A stretch of 27,017 nucleotides of DNA. It comes from Paenibacillus sp. FSL H7-0331. GTDB taxonomy: Bacteria; Bacillota; Bacilli; Paenibacillales; NBRC-103111. Of the stretch, positions 1 through 7,174 are shown in pieces. Every line of letters begins with the position of its first letter. The stretch's first letter is position 1. Position numbers and translations under genes: made by a program. The notes beneath the pieces were generated by a model. That model had not been told where the DNA came from, did not search any database, and saw only the letters and a list, made by a program, of their open reading frames with translations. The stretch covers positions 1 to 27,017 of the forward strand of contig NZ_MRTH01000060.1 of assembly GCF_001956045.1 (NCBI RefSeq). The letters are read 5' to 3'.

Positions 1-52
1 TATATTATACAACATTAACGCGGTGCTGTCTTAAACAATTCAGACATAAAGA

Positions 53-94
53 AGGCTATCGAGACTTTCTCGACAGCCTGAGAACATATGTTCT
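53..94. repeat. Hairpin followed by a perfect 14-bp palindrome
   Basis: AGGCT-a-TCGA (53-62) pairs with TCGA-c-AGCCT (70-79), and the hairpin is followed directly by the perfect palindrome AGAACATATGTTCT (81-94). The palindrome core GAACATATGTTC fits the Gram-positive LexA/DinR box (GAAC-N4-GTTC), but the flanking bases differ from the full consensus and no SOS gene is adjacent. It may equally be part of a transcript-end structure. The remainder of 1-466 shows no gene that I can support. Confidence 0.4.
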
Positions 95-255
95 ATACCT
101 TATTATGAGATAACATAATCAACATGGCCGTACTTATCTATATAATTGGCAGCGTATGGTCCAATTGGGCCCTTAATTACGGATATTCAAGGGGTTATTT
201 CCAATAAATAACTAATATCTAATATATACCAACGATCCTGATGACGTTTCACTAA

Positions 256-299
256 AATAACCGCGAGAACAGAACGTATGTTCTATTCCCGCGGTTATT
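256..299. terminator. Long hairpin enclosing a LexA-like palindrome; possible terminator of the dehalogenase gene
   Basis: AATAACCGCG (256-265) is the exact reverse complement of CGCGGTTATT (290-299). The loop holds a second palindrome, AGAACGTATGTTCT (271-284), nearly identical to the one at 81-94. On the minus strand the stem is followed by a moderately T-rich TTATTTTAG, so it could end the dehalogenase transcript, although it lies about 170 bases past that stop codon. A role as a protein-binding site is not excluded. Confidence 0.45.
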
Positions 300-466
300 A
301 TGTTCCATTGTACCTCTTCGATTTGTGTCTATCATATGTTTCTATAAGTCAGTCTTCTGTACGTCTTCAAAGCGCTTCAACGATACTCGAAGATGCACCG
401 TTGTTTCGTTAAGTGGAACAGCCATCAACCTTTGTTGAAATTCTGAATGCCCGTCAGAGTCAAATG

Positions 467-1345
467 CTAAACCAGATCCTTTAACCAAGCAGCAAGGGCT
501 GAACCCACCTCTTCTGGTTCGTCCTCCATAGGATAGTGGCGTCCCCGCACCGTGACTTCGTTCTGTGCAGGCCAGGTACGGCAGAAATCCAAGTGCGATT
601 GCGGCATCGTGCCTGGATCACTATTAATGAATAATTTAGGAACAGGGCTTTGTGCCAGCCATTCTCCGTAAGTAGTGACAATTTCAGTCACATTCTCCGG
701 CTCTCCATCAAATGGAAGTTGTCGTGCCCAGGATAATGTAGGGCGACGCGCTTCGCCCGGCTCCACAAATGGCCGTCGGTATTGCTCAAGCTCTACCTCC
801 GTCAACTTACGCAAAATATTGATCGGAAGATTGACCTCGATGAAGGAGTTTTGTTCTAACACCATCTGTTCGCCCGCCGGGGACCGCAGCGCCTGAAAAA
901 TCTTGCGACCGGTCTCCGGTATCTCGCTCCAGCTGCGAGGTTTGATAATGGCCTCCATATATACAATGCCTTTTACGGCGCCAGGATGGCGGTACGCCCA
1001 ATCAAAGCCCAGAGACGAGCCCCAATCGTGCACCACAAAGATAACATTCTCCGTTACGCCGAGCTGCTCCAGAAGTGTATCGAGATAATGACGATTCTCG
1101 ACAAATGTGTAGGAGTCGGGGCCGCTATCAGGAATTTTATCTGAGTCCCCCATACCGATAAGATCAGGGGCAATGCAGCGGCCATATTCCTGCACATAAG
1201 GAATAATGTTGCGCCATAGATAGGAGGACGCTGGATTGCCATGCAGGAAAATGATCGGATCGCCGTTTCCTACCTCCACGTACGCCATCTCCAGATCCAA
1301 AACCTGTTGACGCTTTTTTTCGTAAGGAAATAATTCGTTAATCAT
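467..1345 (-). CDS. Haloalkane dehalogenase, HLD-II type (alpha/beta hydrolase)
   Basis: A 292-residue cytoplasmic alpha/beta-hydrolase expected to cleave carbon-halogen bonds hydrolytically, giving an alcohol and a halide. The HLD-II catalytic set is complete: oxyanion/halide Asn37 in HGNP, nucleophile Asp107 with halide-binding Trp108 in VVHDWGS, acid Glu131 in YMEAI, and base His270 in GRHYPMEDEP. These positions are almost those of LinB/DhaA, and the length is typical. An in-frame GTG lies four codons upstream (1357), but the Shine-Dalgarno AAGGGTGAG is well spaced only for the ATG at 1345. The gene lies downstream of a TetR gene in the same direction but behind that gene's terminator. 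A TATAAT box with an overlapping operator (1432-1451) precedes it, so it is probably a TetR-controlled single gene. The natural substrate cannot be told from sequence. Confidence 0.88.
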   Translation of the reverse strand: MINELFPYEKKRQQVLDLEMAYVEVGNGDPIIFLHGNPASSYLWRNIIPYVQEYGRCIAPDLIGMGDSDKIPDSGPDSYTFVENRHYLDTLLEQLGVTENVIFVVHDWGSSLGFDWAYRHPGAVKGIVYMEAIIKPRSWSEIPETGRKIFQALRSPAGEQMVLEQNSFIEVNLPINILRKLTEVELEQYRRPFVEPGEARRPTLSWARQLPFDGEPENVTEIVTTYGEWLAQSPVPKLFINSDPGTMPQSHLDFCRTWPAQNEVTVRGRHYPMEDEPEEVGSALAAWLKDLV

Positions 1346-1431
1346 ACAACATCTCACCCTTCATCATTTCGTCTGCCACTCCACTGTAAAACCCGCTGTA
1401 AATCGTCTGAAAAATTTTTCTTGTTGATAGC

Positions 1432-1451
1432 AAGTGCATACTTACATTATA
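1432..1451 (-). promoter_or_regulatory. TetR operator O2 overlapping the -10 box of the dehalogenase gene
   Basis: Read on the minus strand, TATAAT (1446-1451) runs directly into ATGTAAGTATGCACTT (1432-1447). That 16-mer matches 14 of 16 bases of the site in front of the tetR gene (2072-2087). No good -35 box is visible (TTAACC at 19-bp spacing is the best). A repressor bound here would cover the -10 element. That the neighbouring TetR protein binds is an inference. Confidence 0.6.
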
Positions 1452-1457
1452 TTTTAT

Positions 1458-1485
1458 AAAAAAGCTAGGGGGTTAATGCCCTAGC
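1458..1485 (-). terminator. Rho-independent terminator of the tetR gene
   Basis: On the minus strand a perfect 7-bp stem GCTAGGG/CCCTAGC with an 8-base loop is followed by TTTTTT (1458-1463). The stem contains the tetR stop codon. The T-run leads straight into the AT-rich dehalogenase promoter, so the two genes are separated by one very compact terminator/promoter junction. Confidence 0.85.
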
Positions 1486-2052
1486 GAATAACCGTACGCT
1501 TTCCTCGATAAATGCCTCCAACGATTCTTCTGAGATCGCCTCTTTTGCATTCAGGTTACTAACGAAAGCACCATAATTCATCCACATGAATGATAGCGCC
1601 TGCAATTCAGGTTTCGACGTGAGGACCTTACCTTGTTCCGATAAGTCGGTCAAATATTTCGTTAAAAGTTTTTTCAGAAGTTTAGGATTACGCGAAGCCT
1701 CCTGAAGAACCTCTTCAGGGAGATTGCTGCTTCCTTTTAGAGCAATTGAAATTATTTGTTTATTCCGATTCATGATCTTATGATACGTACGACTGATCAT
1801 GAGAAGGTCCGAATACAGCTCCCCTATTAGGCTTTCACTAAAAAGTATCGTCATCTCCTCGGCATAATGATAGCGATGAAATGCGGATTCAAGCAGCTTC
1901 ACTTTCGTTCCGAAATGGCGAAATAACGTGACTTCGTTCACCCCTGCAGCAGCTGCTATTTCCTTGGTTGTCGTACCGTCATATCCCTTTTCTGCCATGA
2001 GATCGATTGTTGCTAACAGAATCTTATCACTTGTACTTTGATTGCTGCTCAT
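1465..2052 (-). CDS. TetR/AcrR family transcriptional repressor
   Basis: A 195-residue one-component regulator. The N-terminal HTH is clear: KILLATIDLMAEKGYDGTTT, then KEIAAAAGV and the recognition helix around EVTLFRHF. The C-terminal ligand-binding half is helical and not assignable to a ligand. The ATG at 2058 lies one base from the Shine-Dalgarno AAAGGAG, whereas the ATG at 2052 has a 7-base spacer and is preferred. A good promoter (TTGACA-N17-TACATT, 2092-2120) and an operator-like palindrome just after it suggest autorepression. The second copy of the operator at the dehalogenase promoter suggests that the downstream dehalogenase is the other target. Confidence 0.88.
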   Translation of the reverse strand: MSSNQSTSDKILLATIDLMAEKGYDGTTTKEIAAAAGVNEVTLFRHFGTKVKLLESAFHRYHYAEEMTILFSESLIGELYSDLLMISRTYHKIMNRNKQIISIALKGSSNLPEEVLQEASRNPKLLKKLLTKYLTDLSEQGKVLTSKPELQALSFMWMNYGAFVSNLNAKEAISEESLEAFIEESVRLFARALTP

Positions 2053-2071
2053 CTGCATACTCCTTTAATGC

Positions 2072-2087
2072 ATGTGCTTACTTACAT
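2072..2087. promoter_or_regulatory. TetR operator O1 in the tetR leader
   Basis: Minus strand ATGTAAGTAAGCACAT, an imperfect palindrome with half-sites ATGT and ACAT and a central TA. It begins four bases after the -10 box and ends before the Shine-Dalgarno, so bound protein would sit across the transcription start. Site O2 at 1432-1447 differs from it at two positions. Confidence 0.6.
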
Positions 2088-2091
2088 GATT

Positions 2092-2120
2092 AATGTATTC
2101 GATTCTTGATACGATGTCAA
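2092..2120 (-). promoter_or_regulatory. SigA-type promoter of the tetR gene
   Basis: TTGACA (2115-2120) and TACATT (2092-2097) are separated by 17 bases. The -35 box overlaps the 3' end of the upstream araC-type gene, so tetR has its own promoter inside the end of its neighbour. Confidence 0.65.
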
Positions 2121-3064
2121 GCTTCTTCAGCTTCTGCCGTTGCACTCAATGAATCGCGAAGACGCTTGATATCGCTGACCGGGGGCAGACCGAACATTCG
2201 AGCATATTCCCTGCTGAACTGGGACGGACTCTCATAACCGACACGGAACCCGGCATCCGCAGCTTCCGATGTCTCTGACAACAGCAGCCGACGTGCTTCC
2301 TGCAGTCTGATTTGCTTTTGGTATTGCAGCGGACTCATGGCCGACACTTCTTTGAAATGGTGATGGAGTGATGAAGGACTCATATTTGCGGTCATCGCTA
2401 AATAATCAATCCGCAAAGGTTTGTCGAAATCACGATTAATTAGCTCTATCACTTTTGCGATGCGCTGGGCGTGACTGCCTGCAACAGCGAACTGTAGAAC
2501 GGAACTCCCCTGTTCATCCTGCAGAACCCGGTACAGAATCTCACGAATGATCAATGGCGCAAGAACATGAATGTCCCGCGGTTCATCGAGTAGTCGAACC
2601 AGTCTTAATACGGCGTCGAGAAGTGATGTACTTGTTCTGCTTACCAGCAGGCCGCGCGCTGCATCTCCCTTTTGCCCCCTGGTCACTTCGGATTCCTTGA
2701 TGATATCAAGAATCTGATCGGCGCTGAAATTCAGCTGCAGGCTGAGGTAAGGTGATTGTGGCGTCGCCTGGATGATCTGCCCAGTAATGGGCAATTGTAC
2801 GGATGCTACGAGGTAGGTGGCCGGATCATATTGGAAACTTTTCTCTGCGAGCATAACCAACTTCGTTCCTTGGGCTACGATACATAGGGCTGGCTCATAA
2901 ATCGTATACTGCGGTTCCGATTTTCCCGTTGCTCGGATGAATTTTAATGAAGCGATTGCTGTAGAGTGAGTTCCATTCTTTCGGGTGTACCGTTCAATGA
3001 TCGATGCCAATTCTTCCTGCTGCTTAATAATCTTCTCATTATCCAAAGTAAATTCATAAGACAC
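2117..3064 (-). CDS. AraC family regulator with an AraC_N-type sensor domain
   Basis: A 315-residue regulator. Residues about 20-180 match the AraC_N (AraC-type regulator N-terminus) fold, with signatures such as YEPALCIVAQGTK and LQLNFS. The last 110 residues hold the double HTH of AraC/XylS proteins (LAMTANMSPSSLHHHFK, then AGFRVGYESPSQFSREYARM). The start is GTG at 3064, preceded by GGGAGGA at a suitable distance. A TATAAT-like box lies about 40 bases upstream without a clear -35. The gene is divergent from the Atu4866-domain/SDR pair; in known systems (for example E. coli YqhC-yqhD) AraC_N regulators activate an adjacent oxidoreductase, so control of that pair is likely but inferred. Confidence 0.88.
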   Translation of the reverse strand: MSYEFTLDNEKIIKQQEELASIIERYTRKNGTHSTAIASLKFIRATGKSEPQYTIYEPALCIVAQGTKLVMLAEKSFQYDPATYLVASVQLPITGQIIQATPQSPYLSLQLNFSADQILDIIKESEVTRGQKGDAARGLLVSRTSTSLLDAVLRLVRLLDEPRDIHVLAPLIIREILYRVLQDEQGSSVLQFAVAGSHAQRIAKVIELINRDFDKPLRIDYLAMTANMSPSSLHHHFKEVSAMSPLQYQKQIRLQEARRLLLSETSEAADAGFRVGYESPSQFSREYARMFGLPPVSDIKRLRDSLSATAEAEEA

Positions 3065-3259
3065 ACCCTCTTCCTCCCAATGATCAAGTTAGCTTAACAT
3101 TATTATATTTTGGACGATTAGGCAATAACCTCCTACGAATCGGCTACCGTATGAAGTGCCTGATATTTCATAATGAATGACATGCCCCACTCAATAAGCC
3201 GAGAGGCCAATGAGTCAGCATCATACTTCCAACAAAACCGAGACAAAGGAGAAAAGAAA

Positions 3260-3517
3260 ATGGATAAAACAAGTCCAGCAGCGCAGCACAAATATGTCGG
3301 TATTTGGGTTACACAGAACGGATTCATTCGGCACGAACTCCTTCCTAACGGACGGTACGACGAAGCTCGCGGGAATAAGAAAAGCGCTTATCAAGGACGC
3401 TACACCTTGACAGGAGATCATATCGATTATGTTGACGATACCGGTTTTACTGCTGATGGGGATTTTCGGGAAGACATTCTTTACCACGCAGGTATGATTC
3501 TATATCGCGAACAATAA
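3260..3517 (+). CDS. Atu4866-domain protein (small conserved protein)
   Basis: An 85-residue protein resembling the Agrobacterium Atu4866 family: YVGIWVTQNGFIRHELLPNG, RYDEARGN, AYQGRYTLTG, HIDYVDDTGFTADG and YHAGMILYRE are its recognisable blocks. The fold is probably a small beta-barrel; no catalytic role is established that I can name. A longer reading from 3173 is possible, but the start at 3260 has a strong AAAGGAG Shine-Dalgarno eight bases upstream and gives the family's normal N-terminus. It lies 17 bases before the SDR gene, so the two form an operon, probably controlled by the divergent AraC regulator. Confidence 0.82.
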   Translation: MDKTSPAAQHKYVGIWVTQNGFIRHELLPNGRYDEARGNKKSAYQGRYTLTGDHIDYVDDTGFTADGDFREDILYHAGMILYREQ

Positions 3518-3534
3518 TTAGAGGAGAGATAAAC

Positions 3535-4272
3535 ATGTCGAATATAACAGGAAAAGTTGTCGTCATTACCGGAGCAAGCAGTGGAATAGGTGAAGCCACA
3601 GCACAGCTGTTGGCGCACAGAGGTGCTCATGTCGTTATGGGTGCAAGACGTACGGAGCGTCTGGATGCACTTGCCTCGAAGCTTCAGTCAGAAGGCTGTT
3701 CCATTGCTTATCAGTCCCTGGATGTAACCCAGCTTGAGCAGATGGAGAGCATAATCAGTTACGCACAAAGCCGGTTTGGGAGACTTGATGTAGTTGTCAA
3801 CAATGCCGGCGTCATGCCGCTTTCCAGTCTGGCCGCTTTGAAGATTGAAGAATGGAATCGAATGATTGATGTCAATATACGTGGTGTGCTCCACGGTATC
3901 GCCGCTGGACTACCAGTGATGCAAAAGCAAGGATTCGGCCAATTCATCAATATAGCCTCAGTCGGGGCTTATGAAGTTTCACCTACGGCAGCCGTCTATT
4001 GCGCGACCAAATATGCTGTCCGTGCCATCACTGATGGCTTGAGGCAAGAAGTTGGCGGGGATATCCGGGTCACACTTGTGTCGCCGGGTGTTACGGAGTC
4101 AGAGCTTGCCGACAGCATCACGGATGAACAAGCAAGTCAGCTGATGAAAGTATATCGCCGCAACTCCATACCCGCCTCTGCCATCGCCCGTACTATAATG
4201 TTTGCCATTGAGCAGCCAGATGATGTGGATGTCAATGAGCTGGTTGTACGACCGACTGTCAGGCTTGCTTAG
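3535..4272 (+). CDS. Classical short-chain dehydrogenase/reductase (SDR)
   Basis: A 245-residue NAD(P)-dependent oxidoreductase. The cofactor motif TGASSGIG lies near the N-terminus, the structural NNAG at 89-92, and the full catalytic tetrad is present: Asn114 (DVNIRG), Ser142 (IASVG), Tyr155 and Lys159 (YCATK). ARRTERL after beta-2 hints at NADP(H) preference. The start ATG has GAGGAGA upstream. It is the second gene of a two-gene unit with the Atu4866-domain protein. The substrate is unknown; relatives are annotated as general ketone/aldehyde or alcohol oxidoreductases. It serves as an in-window contrast to the SDR at 21376-22125, which lacks two of the four catalytic residues. Confidence 0.9.
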   Translation: MSNITGKVVVITGASSGIGEATAQLLAHRGAHVVMGARRTERLDALASKLQSEGCSIAYQSLDVTQLEQMESIISYAQSRFGRLDVVVNNAGVMPLSSLAALKIEEWNRMIDVNIRGVLHGIAAGLPVMQKQGFGQFINIASVGAYEVSPTAAVYCATKYAVRAITDGLRQEVGGDIRVTLVSPGVTESELADSITDEQASQLMKVYRRNSIPASAIARTIMFAIEQPDDVDVNELVVRPTVRLA

Positions 4273-4297
4273 TTCTACTCTAATCACAACTTTTTAC

Positions 4298-4343
4298 AAA
4301 AAGACAGAACCGTGGATTCCATACAAAAAGATGTCCACGGTTC
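4298..4343 (-). terminator. Terminator between convergent genes
   Basis: GAACCGTGGA (4307-4316) and TCCACGGTTC (4334-4343) form a perfect 10-bp stem with a 17-base loop. On the minus strand it is followed by tgtcTTTTT, fitting the end of the isochorismatase-like gene. It lies between two convergent genes and may stop transcripts from both sides, although the plus-strand side lacks a clean T-run. Confidence 0.75.
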
Positions 4344-4363
4344 ATCATCAAGATGTTTTTCAT

Positions 4364-4999
4364 TTATTGTATAGCAGCAAGGACGGCATCCAAGCCGCAA
4401 ACATGCACACCAATGCTGCTCATTTCCTGGATACCTTGCTCATAAACTTGCGACATGGAGTCCGCAACCATGACTACCCGGAAATCCCGTTCGCTTGCTT
4501 CGTACATGGAAGTTCTTGGGCAGTTGGGAAAGTTACAGCCTGTAAATACGATTGTATCGATTCCACGAGCTCGTAAGAACGGTTCCAAATCAGTTTTATA
4601 AAAAGCACCCCAACGTGACTTGTACATCACCCACTCTTGTTCTCCAACGGACTGAAAGGCACCTTGTAGCAGCTTGTTCGCATCAAGGGAATTATAAAGT
4701 GGTGAACGGATTTCGAATACCAATTCTGCACCATCCGTGTTTGGAGCGGCGATCACGGCACCTCTTTCAATGGCCTCTTTACGGCTTATATCGACGTTGG
4801 AGCCATCTTCCTTATACAACCGAATGACATGCACAATCGGCAAACCTTGAGCTCGATAAGCTTGCAGCACACTCTTCATGTTCGGCAGCACAGCAGCAGT
4901 CCCCTTGATTTCGGCCGGAGCGTCGGGCAAGGTAAAGTCATTTTGTGTGTCAATAGTGATCAGTACGGACGTGTTCCAATTGGGACTCGTATAACTCAT
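4364..4999 (-). CDS. Isochorismatase-like cysteine hydrolase
   Basis: A 211-residue protein of the isochorismatase-like hydrolase superfamily (nicotinamidases, carbamoylsarcosine amidases and relatives). The catalytic triad is visible: Asp in ITIDTQNDF, Lys in YKSRWGAF, and Cys in FTGCNFPNCPRTS, where the second Cys occupies the nucleophile position. Ending of the fold (VADSMSQ...G.) is normal. ATGs at 5005 and 4999 are both possible; AAAGGGG is better spaced for 4999. A promoter lies at 5030-5057. The true substrate (an amide or an isochorismate-like ether) cannot be told from the motif, and no nicotinamide or siderophore gene is adjacent. Confidence 0.85.
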   Translation of the reverse strand: MSYTSPNWNTSVLITIDTQNDFTLPDAPAEIKGTAAVLPNMKSVLQAYRAQGLPIVHVIRLYKEDGSNVDISRKEAIERGAVIAAPNTDGAELVFEIRSPLYNSLDANKLLQGAFQSVGEQEWVMYKSRWGAFYKTDLEPFLRARGIDTIVFTGCNFPNCPRTSMYEASERDFRVVMVADSMSQVYEQGIQEMSSIGVHVCGLDAVLAAIQ

Positions 5000-5029
5000 A
5001 ACCATTCACCCCTTTAAAGTATTCCTTTA

Positions 5030-5057
5030 ATAGTATCATTTTGTAAAATGTGGTCAA
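5030..5057 (-). promoter_or_regulatory. Promoter of the isochorismatase-like gene
   Basis: TTGACC (5052-5057) and TACTAT (5030-5035) are spaced by 16 bases on the minus strand, about 30 bases before the start codon. The spacer contains the short inverted repeat ATTTTACAAAAT, which might be an operator. Confidence 0.5.
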
Positions 5058-5175
5058 CTAAAAATGATCAAGATCCCTGATGGCGCATAAATAAGATAAG
5101 ATTCCATATGGAGGAGCACTTGACTATTTGAAAGCGATACAAGCTAATAAAATGTATGGAAGTGAGCACCATATA

Positions 5176-6090
5176 TCAGGGATGACCTTTTACTATTTTG
5201 CCAGATATGCCAAATGTAATGTAATGTCTATTGGAGCTGTACGGCCAAATCCAGCAAGCGAACTGCCGATCTTCGCTGTGCAGTCTTCCATGAAGATCAT
5301 GCAGACCTGTTAACGCGGCCTCTCTACCCTGCTTACTGGCAATATCGAACATAAACTGCATGCGCTCCTTTTCGTTGTTGATTGCATAAAACTGCTCCTC
5401 CGGAAAAGGAGAATGCTCGTCGAATTTAACAACATCAGACCATGCGATGATCGTTCCATCCTCTTCAAGTAAATAGAGCATCAGGTCATTGTACGCCTTT
5501 ACCATACAGTCTCTCAACGTCTTCAGCCCATCTATTAGGACCGTTATTTCCTCAGTTGTGTAGCTTGAAGCATGAACGGCTAGCAAGGTTAATACATGAA
5601 TATAAAATATCTGGGTATACACAGCTGAAGAAATGACTACAGAAAATCGACCTTTCCATGGCTCTAATAAAGAGCAGCGAACGATTTCACTCGGGATTTG
5701 AGTTAAAAAGGAACTTATTTCTGACATATGTGCTTTCCTCTGCAACAAATCATTAAACCTGCTGTAAAAATTGACTTGATCCAGCTTCGTAAAATCTATA
5801 CTTCCCAGCAGCTCGATGCGGCCAAGAAGTTCAGGGGCTAGTCGGCTCACTCCCTCCTGAAGCGATAGAGCATCTATGTCTACTAAAGTCAGTTGCTCAA
5901 AAACATCACAAAAATAATGAAGATCCAAATCATCACAATTGCCTGCCCCCAGAACGATCGCACGATTCCGTTCATTGCCATCAGCCAGTGAACGGCTAAT
6001 TAACAAATTAATTTCATGCCGATGACCCTCCCATTCCAGCCATCGATCCTGTATTCGTTCATGATTCAAATCCCGGTAAAAAATCGACAT
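5176..6090 (-). CDS. Rossmann-fold, methyltransferase-like protein of unknown function
   Basis: A 304-residue soluble protein. Residues about 43-75 carry a class I SAM-methyltransferase-like start: a hydrophobic strand ending in AIVLGAGNCDDL (motif I-like, GxGxxxDL), followed by a second strand LTLVDID with the acidic residue that usually contacts the SAM ribose. A later strand, GRFSVVISSAVYTQIFY, looks like motif IV. The C-terminal half is helical, with no catalytic motif that I recognise. The start has a strong AAGGGGGGA upstream and a promoter at 6185-6213. It stands alone behind the terminator of the blaI/M56 operon. Methyl transfer is inferred from fold only; the acceptor is unknown. Confidence 0.65.
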   Translation of the reverse strand: MSIFYRDLNHERIQDRWLEWEGHRHEINLLISRSLADGNERNRAIVLGAGNCDDLDLHYFCDVFEQLTLVDIDALSLQEGVSRLAPELLGRIELLGSIDFTKLDQVNFYSRFNDLLQRKAHMSEISSFLTQIPSEIVRCSLLEPWKGRFSVVISSAVYTQIFYIHVLTLLAVHASSYTTEEITVLIDGLKTLRDCMVKAYNDLMLYLLEEDGTIIAWSDVVKFDEHSPFPEEQFYAINNEKERMQFMFDIASKQGREAALTGLHDLHGRLHSEDRQFACWIWPYSSNRHYITFGISGKIVKGHP

Positions 6091-6150
6091 AAGTCCCCCC
6101 TTGCTTGGTGCATCCAGGTGAATCTTTGTTAATTGTTAACATTCAATATT

Positions 6151-6175
6151 AATAAACTATCCATCGTAGTTTATT
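6151..6175. repeat. Inverted repeat in the leader of the methyltransferase-like gene
   Basis: AATAAACTA (6151-6159) and TAGTTTATT (6167-6175) form a perfect 9-bp inverted repeat with a 7-base loop, located between the predicted promoter and the start codon on the minus strand. A 10-base direct repeat ATTCAATATT lies at 6141-6150 and 6228-6237, on either side of the promoter. Either could be an operator; no regulator gene is paired with them. Confidence 0.4.
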
Positions 6176-6184
6176 TGTATCCCC

Positions 6185-6213
6185 ACTGTATTAAACATGT
6201 ATACAAATGTCAA
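6185..6213 (-). promoter_or_regulatory. Promoter of the methyltransferase-like gene
   Basis: Minus strand TTGACA (6208-6213), 17-base spacer, TACAGT (6185-6190). The predicted leader is about 90 bases, long enough to hold the inverted repeat at 6151-6175. Confidence 0.5.
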
Positions 6214-6263
6214 TAAACAAATTAATAATTCAATATTTATTCATATTTTGGATGTCTGCAGCA

Positions 6264-6293
6264 CAAAAAAAAGCGGGAGCGTATGTCCCCCAC
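6264..6293 (-). terminator. Terminator of the blaI-M56 operon
   Basis: On the minus strand GTGGGGG (6287-6293) pairs with CTCCCGC (6273-6279), including two G-T pairs, and is followed by an eight-base T-run (6265-6272). It lies 24 bases after the M56 stop codon. Confidence 0.7.
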
Positions 6294-6316
6294 TTTGTTC
6301 CTGTTTCCACTATAGT

Positions 6317-7174
6317 TTAGATACACTGAAAAAAGATAATCATCGAAATCACGATAAGAACCGTACCCGAAGTACAAACGGATCTTAAAGAAACCATCGG
6401 TACCTCAATCGACTGCTCAGGATTAATAAGTTGAGATAACCGATAATTGATCGCCGTATCCGAAAAACTTCCCCCTTGGCAAGGGTTAACGAATCTTTGG
6501 GTTTGGACAAGCTTTAATAATGCTGTGCCGATGGTGTAGGTGGAGTTTGTTTGTGTGATGGCATAACGGTCTGCCAGAAGCTCAATCCAAATATCGTAGT
6601 AGTGACCCAACCCTTTCAAGATGGACATATAAGGCATGCTCGTGATTATCATGGTAGCCAGCCATTTTTTCAAAGGATGTCGCTGTGTACAGTGATAACG
6701 CTCATGAAGCAAGACAGCGTGTACCTCCTCCACAGAAAGCATGTCCAATAAACCAGTGGAGATCACAATCCGGGGATGTATCATGCCTATCGCAAAAGCT
6801 ACCGGCTGCTGTTCACGAATAACATCTATGTGAGTATGCCATTTTTTATATTTTCGAGTCCATTGTGTTGTTAAACGGGGATGCATTCGGACTTTGACAT
6901 AAGTGTACCAGTTATAGGAAGCATACAGATGTCTGCCCATATAGGTAAGCATCCGTAAGCAGGTTAGGCCTATTAATAAAATAAAAACCGTTTCAAAGAA
7001 AGAATGTCCGACTACTAAATCGAACAGCATATTTTGGATAACTAACCACATATCCGGCTGCAATTCAACATCACTGATATGATGGGATAAGGCCATGCCC
7101 ATTTGCAACAAAATCCAGGCAGCAACAACATATATACAACAAATGGCCATGCTGGGTTTCAACAAGCTGCTCAT
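6317..7174 (-). CDS. M56-family membrane metallopeptidase (BlaR1/MecR1-like, no sensor domain)
   Basis: A 285-residue integral membrane protein with hydrophobic segments near residues 8-28 and 48-75, and at the C-terminus (TVLIVISMIIFFQC). The zinc-binding HERYH motif sits in VHAVLLHERYHCTQRHPLKKW and is followed by ELLADRYA, as in M56 peptidases. BlaR1/MecR1 proteins are about 585-600 residues and carry an extracellular penicillin-binding sensor; here the chain ends after the last membrane helix, so the protease part only is present and the signal it senses is unknown. The start ATG directly follows the stop of the blaI gene (TAA-ATG), so translation is probably coupled. It is expected to cleave the BlaI-type repressor encoded just upstream. 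Confidence 0.85.
   Translation of the reverse strand: MSSLLKPSMAICCIYVVAAWILLQMGMALSHHISDVELQPDMWLVIQNMLFDLVVGHSFFETVFILLIGLTCLRMLTYMGRHLYASYNWYTYVKVRMHPRLTTQWTRKYKKWHTHIDVIREQQPVAFAIGMIHPRIVISTGLLDMLSVEEVHAVLLHERYHCTQRHPLKKWLATMIITSMPYMSILKGLGHYYDIWIELLADRYAITQTNSTYTIGTALLKLVQTQRFVNPCQGGSFSDTAINYRLSQLINPEQSIEVPMVSLRSVCTSGTVLIVISMIIFFQCI

Noticed and set aside
377..392. cre-like sequence TTGAAGCGCTTTGAAG
   Set aside because: Shares the AAGCGCTT core only; outer positions do not fit the catabolite-response consensus and it follows rather than precedes a gene. A similar partial match near 17775 before the importer operon was also not convincing.
342..425. Minus-strand 27-codon ORF just after the dehalogenase stop
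   Set aside because: Only AAAGG three bases before the ATG, no recognisable product; length is within chance.
5073..5183. 9-bp inverted repeat ATCCCTGAT/ATCAGGGAT, 93 bases apart
   Set aside because: Arms too far apart for a terminator, and one lies over the stop codon of a gene; no transposase or target duplication nearby.
5128..5313. 61-codon plus-strand ORF with GGAGGAG upstream and a TTG start
   Set aside because: Lies antisense to the 3' end of the methyltransferase-like gene, spacing of 11 bases is long, and the translation resembles no protein.
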